From Parus major (Eukaryota > Chordata > Aves > Passeriformes > Paridae), in assembly GCF_001522545.3 (NCBI RefSeq), contig NC_031769.1:66527402-66591401 (forward strand): DNA of 64,000 nucleotides, given 5' to 3'. The first letter of the stretch is position 1; each line of letters begins with the position of its first letter. The notes below the pieces were generated by a model, which saw only the letters and a program-made list of their open reading frames with translations, ran no database searches and was not told where the DNA came from. This document shows positions 57,416-64,000 of the stretch, one piece after another. A program made the position numbers and the translations under genes.

Positions 57416-60400
57416 CAAAATGAGATCCTCCCCAAAAAGAAATATTTTCATAACTATTACATGGCTAACAACCTTTGTACATCTTTATGCATTAGTAGCT
57501 GTCTTCCACACAGTCATTTTCACTAGATGAGTTTGCCTTAGTTGATGGACAATTGATACTCTGTATCAGGTGCACTGTACTCTGACATTGTTTTCATTAC
57601 TTTCATTACTGCCTTGTCCCAGCCTTAATTTTCATCACACTTTGGGTTTTTTTAGGTTTTAAAAGAATAAATGTGATTTGTCCTGGGAAGCAAAGACACA
57701 AATCAAACCAAATCTTTACTGTGCAAATAATCTGAAATGTCCTATCCATTATGCAAGTCACTTTAAAGAAAGGTATCTGTCTTTTCCCCACCCTCTTCTT
57801 TATTTTAGTTTTCAATTGCAGCTCTTTATTTTACATATCTGTGTAGACATTTAAAGCTGTGCAAAGTGAGTATATATTTTTAAATACTCCTATTTCATCC
57901 TGACAGAAATGACCTTACACAGTGTGGAGTGATGCAGAATTTTTTTCTCCGAGCTGGCCAGATCTATCAATGTGGAAGATTGAACATGCTGGCATTCAGT
58001 TCTGTCAAAAGCAAAACTCCATAATGTGCTCTGTTTCAGCAAATACTGATCTCCTTTGTTGCAAGGCTTTCTGTATGCATCATTAGTCACTTGACATTCT
58101 GTGTACCCTAGAAACCCAGAAACAGCAGCATCAATGCTTATTTGTTTATATATTTTAAGAAACTTCATTTATGGTTTGACTTCAGTCACATCACTTCACA
58201 AATTATCTTTCAAGAGCCTGCCTCATCAGAGAATGACTGGAGACTGGCCAACATGCCCATGGCCGTACCATTTTTATTCCTTACTCCAGTGACTCAACTC
58301 ACCCACACCACTCAGACCTCCATAGTACTCATGACCTCCCCGAGGGCTGCTGAAACTGTTCATGGCTACAATTCACAGAATGACTGACACAGAGGACCAC
58401 ATTCACGACACATGGGTAGAGCTAAACTGCTTTAGCTGTAGGCTTAATCCAGCAGATGGAGCAGCTGCCTGACACTGTGGGAATTGCCTGTGTCTTTGTC
58501 CAGGGCAGCATGATCTGGTGGCCTGGTGCACTTGGTAATTATTAACTAGAATGTGGTCATTATTATTTGCTAGCATCCACAGGCATGAGAGAGAGCTCTG
58601 CCCCACTGGATATTTTGGAAAACTTTTACAACTTCCTGTGCTTTTGTGCTCCCATTAAAATAGTTTCCAACTTCAGAGTTTGTCATTAGGCTCTTAGAGC
58701 TGACAAGGCAAATGGTGATCTCTGCTGTAAATCTAGAATGTCATCTGACAGTGGCTTGACTGATGGAAACTGATCTTATATAGAGCCCACTGTAGGGCTT
58801 AAGAGAGACCTGCTCATGTTCTATAATTATCAGTGACTGTAGTCAAAGGGAGCCTGATGCACCTTGTGGAGTTAAGGATCCTCAAGTAGTAATGGCAAGA
58901 CATGTGGGTGCCCTTTACCTTGCATATAAGCTGTTCCACATCATCCCGTGGGAAAGGGAAGAGAAGACAAACCTAGCACTCCCAAGGTTTTGTATGTTGC
59001 TATTACATTTCCCCTACTCTGTCCTGGAACACTTTTCAGCCTTACCTCCTTTTTCTGTCAACCTCCTCAGATGGTTCCATGCTCTGTCAGCTGGGTAAAG
59101 TGCTGAAACATTTATATCAATCTTGACATTGTGACATGTGCTTTAGAGATAATGACAATTTCAGACAAGCCATGGCAAGACAGACCCTCATTTTTATGCT
59201 GTTTAAATGTGTACTTCTGTAGGAAACCAAAGAGGAGTAGATAATGATGCCATCTGTACCCTAACTACAAATCTGGGCCTATGAATGCAAAAACTGTAGC
59301 TGCCCTGAATGTGGGAGCTACTTTTTGTCATCAGGCAGGGTTAGGGAGGGGGACTGCCTCCTCACACAGAGAAAAAGGGTCATATCTTTGCATCCTCTCA
59401 AGCCCTGCTCAAGAAGCCCAAGCAGAGCTCATGGGGAAGCTCAGGTGTTATAAAGGCACTTTCTCCACAGCGACAAACTTGGACTATCAGATAATGTCTT
59501 TCCCACTCTTGCTGTTTAAATAGATAGACAGGAAGGGTTGTTGCCAGGGCAATAACACCATGCAGAGAGGCAAAATTACTCATTGTTTTTCCTTTTTATG
59601 ATGTTTTAAAATGGGCAAAAGTCCTTGGAGTTGTCTCTATCTGTCATTTTAGCATATTTTGCCAGGAGAACCAAGGAAAGTGCTACCAGTCAAATCATTC
59701 TGTTGTGGCATCTTTTCTGCAAGCATTTCCCAACACATTTATACCTTTATCAAACATAAAGGTCATGGAGACCATAGATTAGTTTTCAGTTACAAGTGAC
59801 TGGTTGTAAATCTCCTTCTAACCTGGCAATTGCTTTTGGCAAAATCCTGGACCCATTTCCCACTGGATGTCTTGACATGAGTTAGTGAACGCTGTGGGCT
59901 TGGTTGATCCTTCACCTGCAGTATCCTTGCAGAAGTTCAGGCAGATGTCAGAAATGAGACCAATTCCCAGGCTGCTTCTGTTCTTTCCAGGCTTAGAATT
60001 GAGATTTCCAAGGTACCTGGAGCTGATGCCCGTTTTCTCCTGCATGGAGCAGAGCTCTGCTTCCAGAGGCAGCCTGGTCCTTTGTGATTAATTCTTCCGT
60101 TAAAGCCTAGGTGCCTTTGATTTAAGTTTTTTTGCTTCTAAGATGTCTTCTCATGTTGCAATATTGAAGATCTAAACCCCTCAGGGATTAATTAACAATA
60201 AGTGATACAGGATGTGGTCTGAAAGCTGGAAAAGAGATCTATATTGACAATATGCAGAGACCATGTTTGAGACAAGAGGCCAGTGTTTGATGGAACCCTG
60301 GCTCCTATTTGGCATTCCTGAATATCAGGATAAATGCTTCTTAAAACACATCCTCCTTTCTGATTTTCTGTAGTCCAGCTGTACCTTGTCTTGACTGGTC

Positions 60401-63400
60401 ATAATAGAGAGTCTACTTTAAACTGTGATTTTCAAATCTATTTAGTCTTAATACAGTTACATCTTAGAAAAGCAACCCTGAAGACTGTATTCAAAACAAG
60501 TATTGTGCTTTGGCTGTGTATCTTCTGTTGTTTTGGTAATCTCCAAAAATAAATTCATGTTAGACATAATTTCTTGATTTTTTCACTAGCTACCTTCCTT
60601 ACAAAAAAAGGAATACATCCCTTGTGGATATATCAGTGATGTTTCTCTCTGACACTCTAAAAGCTAAGCTTTAGTATGATCTCAGTACAAGCAGTACTAA
60701 AATCCAGTCTCTGAATTTTTTGTCAGCTATTGTCTAAGATGCAGAGTTAAGTTAAATACAGTGGACTGGACATCTCAGGGGGAGCCTGTCCTGACTCTTC
60801 ATGTCTTTACTCAATTTTCTGACCAGCCAAGGTGCCAGTTAGTGACAGCTGCCATTTGATGTTATGGAAACCTACCCATCCAGAACCAAATGGAGACTAG
60901 ACTGCCATGAGGTGACACTGATTGCTTTAGTGAGCCAAGTGACTCCTGGAAAGGTGGTGCTAACCAGGCATGCAAGTGTCTCCCAGCCTTTCTGTGTGGG
61001 TTCCCTCATAACACAGCTTTTCTTTTTGACTTCTGTCAAGTTAAGAAACCTGGCATTGTCCCCACAGCCAAGCTGTAAAAGCATCAGCTGTTTGAAGAGT
61101 TTTCCTAAGGCAACTACAATGGCAAATGTCTCCCCTTCTCCCAAGTGATGCTCACACCATTCAAATTAGCCTGCAGAGCATTAGGTGTAGAACATTTGTG
61201 CCCAAGAGAAGTAACAAAACCCTTCCCAAGTTGACAAGCCCTGACAAGCTCTATCTGACGTTTTATATTGCTTTGTCCCTGTGCCAGGGCAAGCAGATAC
61301 CTAGTGGATATTCCTGGGAAATGAGCCGGTCAAGCTGCACAGGAGCTGCTTCAGAAAAGTTTGAGTGGCCAGAGCAGACTGATGCCATTTCCTACCCAGG
61401 TTATGGCCTGGCAAGGTGAGCTAACTCATTGCAAAAGCAGGATGGTTAGTTCTCTTGGAACGAGAAACAGGCATACAGGATTTCCCCCAGTATACACAGA
61501 TGTGTGCACACAGATGGTTAGGATGGACAAATTCCCAGCCTGGTTTTAGAATCTCTTAGCAGACTTTGACACACATCTGCCTGTGCAGTGAATAGTTGTA
61601 TTTCACTGGTGACTAGGCGTTTCTGAGACACTGATCCTTGCCAGCTGAGATGTCTTTGCTTACCCTGACATGTCTTGTCCTTTCTTCTGAGGAGTATGTA
61701 TCATTTTAATTCTGATTTATTTATTTTTAATTTAACATAAAGTTGAAACAGTTCAACTTAATATAAAGGGTTTGCATAGCAGAAATTGCAGACAGTTTGA
61801 CTGGATATTTTAGTTGGAGTTTTTTGGGGGTTGGGCTTACTGGGTTTTGGTTGCTTGGGTTTTTTTTTGGTACAATTCAAACAGTGATATCTGGCTCTAG
61901 AAACACCAGATTATGGAAAGCAGAAAGGCACATGGAAATGGTCATGGGCTTAAATTCTGCAATGACTTAACTCTGATGTGGTTTTTCTGGAGCTCTCCTA
62001 CAGGGCAGAATTCCTGATCACCCAAGACTTCTTCCACTCTCTGCAGGGGGTGGAAATGTTACACAAAAGCACAATGAAAGCTGGGAGCTGGGGTGGATTA
62101 GTTTTGTGGTGCCATGTATCACTAGGAGCTTTACAGCCCTATTTATAAGCAAACATCTCTGTCAAGAGCCATTTTGTCTTTTGCCTGTGGCTTGAACCCA
62201 AAACTTCCGAGGAGTAGAGTAAATCCCAGGCTGATACTCTTTTGTGTGTGCTGCAGGCTCAGATCAGACTGTGCTGTCTGTGAATAGGCTGAAGAAAAAT
62301 CTATAGGGTAGAAAAGAGAAAAGTTATCAAAAGCCTTTTAATACAAGGGGTCTACAAGTTCACAGCTCAGGAAGGAAGCTGTTGAGAGAAGAGACACGAC
62401 ACTCAAGCATGGGCCTTTTCTCCTGGAAGAAGGTGCAAGGCGGGAATGAAAGAGAACCTTTTGCTTGTGGAAGAGCTCTAAAGAGGAGGTGAACATGCTG
62501 ACTGCAAGAGATCAAGAGAGGATGAAGGAGCAGTCAGATGAAACCAGGTTAGAAGTCATCCTGAGGGAAAATCTGATGCCTTGGAATGCCTCACCAGCTC
62601 AGTCTGCTGGGCAGTTGATTGTGGTTGTCCATGATCAGGCAGATCCCTCAGATGGGGAGAAAAGCCCCTGCTGCTGGATTTCATACTGATGGATGCCGTG
62701 CTTGTGGTGCCTGCCCTTAGACTTTGTGTTTGGAAAGAGGTTAGGCTTGGCCAGTGGACTGACCTTCCTGCTGTGTTAGAGCCTGATGGATAGAGAAAAG
62801 CTGAGGTAGGCTCTGGGTAGACATAAGCTGTGCCCTCTCCAGGGGTCTACTGACCTGCAGGCAAACTTTCATTAGATTTGATTAAGAGCTCTTCCTTTCT
62901 TGTATGATGAGCAGCAAATTTCTGAGTCCAGAGTTCTCTGTTAAAACAGTGTGTTCAAAATACTCACAGACTGACAGAAGGCTCAGAAATATTGTCCTCT
63001 TCCATAAAATATGGCTGAAGTTAATGCAGGTGCTGTTTTGAGTGTGCGATAGTAAACACATCCTTAATCAAACAAATTGGAAAGAATCTCTCCATTTAGA
63101 AGGAAAAAAGCTAAGGTGAACATCCAGAAACATTCCCTGTTTCCAAAAGGAAAATGTTTTAGTCTACTGTTGATTTTGAAGAATGCCTTATCCAGATTGT
63201 TAGCATTAACAATTAGTGGCCCTCAGATATTGCTGCACATGCTACCAAGTTTGAAATTACTTTTCCTCGATACAAATGTGTCTACATGTAGAGCCTAGCT
63301 ATAATCTGCTTCTTAGAAATCTTTATTGCCTTACAGTAAGCTGAAAATCAGATAAGCAAGTCTGGCTTGAGCAAAGGCTCTTCCTGACTTCCCTATGATA

Positions 63401-64000
63401 TAATGAACTATTAAGTACCTGGATCAGTTTTGCTGAACTAGTAAGTTCTGAAATATCTTCATTTTATTGTGCTGCCTTAGAAACATCTTGCTCCTGTGTG
63501 AAACTCAAAGATGCTTTAATTTTCTGGGGTATCTTTAAGAGATACAGGCAGAGCAGATGGTAAAACATTTATGTGCTTGACAGTGTCATCAGCACTCTAA
63601 GAATGGTTGAATATCTAATAATCTATTAGGGCCCATGAGAAATTACTTTCCAAGTATATCTCAAATATGCTACTTTCTGCTTGAACAAACCAAAATACGT
63701 AGTTAAATTTTGAGATGTCCAAAGGCCAACTTGAAATGATAGTTATAATTTATTTTCTGTTCTAGATTTCTTCTCCAAAAGCCTTTGTTATACAAATTCC
63801 TTTGCAATTACTTACAAGATTTGCTGATAAGGAAGGGTATCTGGTTTGAGTCTTCCTGACCACTTCTTACTACTTTTTCTTATCTTTATAATAAGATAAT
63901 ATTGGCCACTGTGTGGCCAAGTGACAACCTGGACTCCTGGTGGAAAGAAAAGTGTGTTTGATTTTTTCCATTCAGGTTTAGTTTCTAGTTTGATCAGTTA

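Larger units (their letters stand above)
50436..64000. other. Distal intergenic sequence, no gene recognised
   Basis: AT-rich. Apart from the hairpin, the (TC)20 tract, the 52603 palindrome and a MIR-like relic at about 57285-57415, I see GC-richer blocks at 53100-53430 and 55380-55560 that resemble no known element. Open frames are short. The stretches 57420-64000 contain nothing I can name. Confidence 0.65.

Noticed and set aside
61740..61759. Inverted repeat AAGTTGAA / TTCAACTT
   Set aside because: An 8-bp stem in AT-rich DNA is expected by chance.
1..64000. CRISPR arrays, bacterial operons, phage or endogenous retrovirus genes
   Set aside because: None is present: no spaced direct repeats of CRISPR type, and no retroviral gag, pol or env similarity. 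The only reverse-transcriptase remnants are LINE-type.

Overview
The window looks like nuclear DNA from a bird. It contains one recognisable protein-coding gene, PXDC1 (PX domain containing 1), intact on the + strand in five exons (start codon 5392, stop codon ending 27912, 231 codons). Three lines of evidence point to a bird: CR1-type LINE 3' ends with the ATTCTRTGA terminal repeats, older CR1/L2-like and MIR-like relics, and a vertebrate intron-exon gene with a CpG-island promoter. I cannot name the species.

Layout. 1-4400 is upstream intergenic sequence with no gene. About 4430-5850 is a dense CpG island carrying the promoter, the 5' leader and coding exon 1. The leader has a G-quadruplex-type G-run cluster, a 51-nt pure pyrimidine tract and a short upstream ORF that overlaps the PXDC1 start codon. 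Intron 1 (12.8 kb) contains a second small CpG cluster and simple repeats. Exons 2 and 3 sit close together (275-bp intron) at 18.4-18.9 kb. Intron 3 contains an old LINE relic and an AT-rich, motif-dense block that could be conserved regulatory DNA. Exon 4 lies at 21.6 kb. Intron 4 contains three younger CR1 copies, two of them converging at 24.6 kb. Exon 5 lies at 27.8 kb and is followed by about 1.5 kb of 3' UTR with two AATAAA signals.

From about 29.45 kb to the end (34.5 kb) I find no gene. This tract holds simple repeats, an old CR1/L2-like LINE relic (about 38.6-39.5 kb), two MIR-like SINE relics, a 42-bp minisatellite at 43.3 kb that is open in several frames, a few GC-rich islands of unknown origin, and several inverted repeats. 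The most notable is a 72-nt hairpin at 51023-51094 with a 21/22-matched stem and a microRNA-precursor-like shape.

I did not find a novel gene system. The observations most worth following up are the 51.0-kb hairpin, the overlapping upstream ORF in the PXDC1 leader, the 43.3-kb minisatellite and the everted-repeat cluster at 34.39 kb. PXDC1 was identified by recognising the family protein from memory. Repeat calls come from similarity to remembered consensus sequences, with no database search, so their boundaries are approximate.
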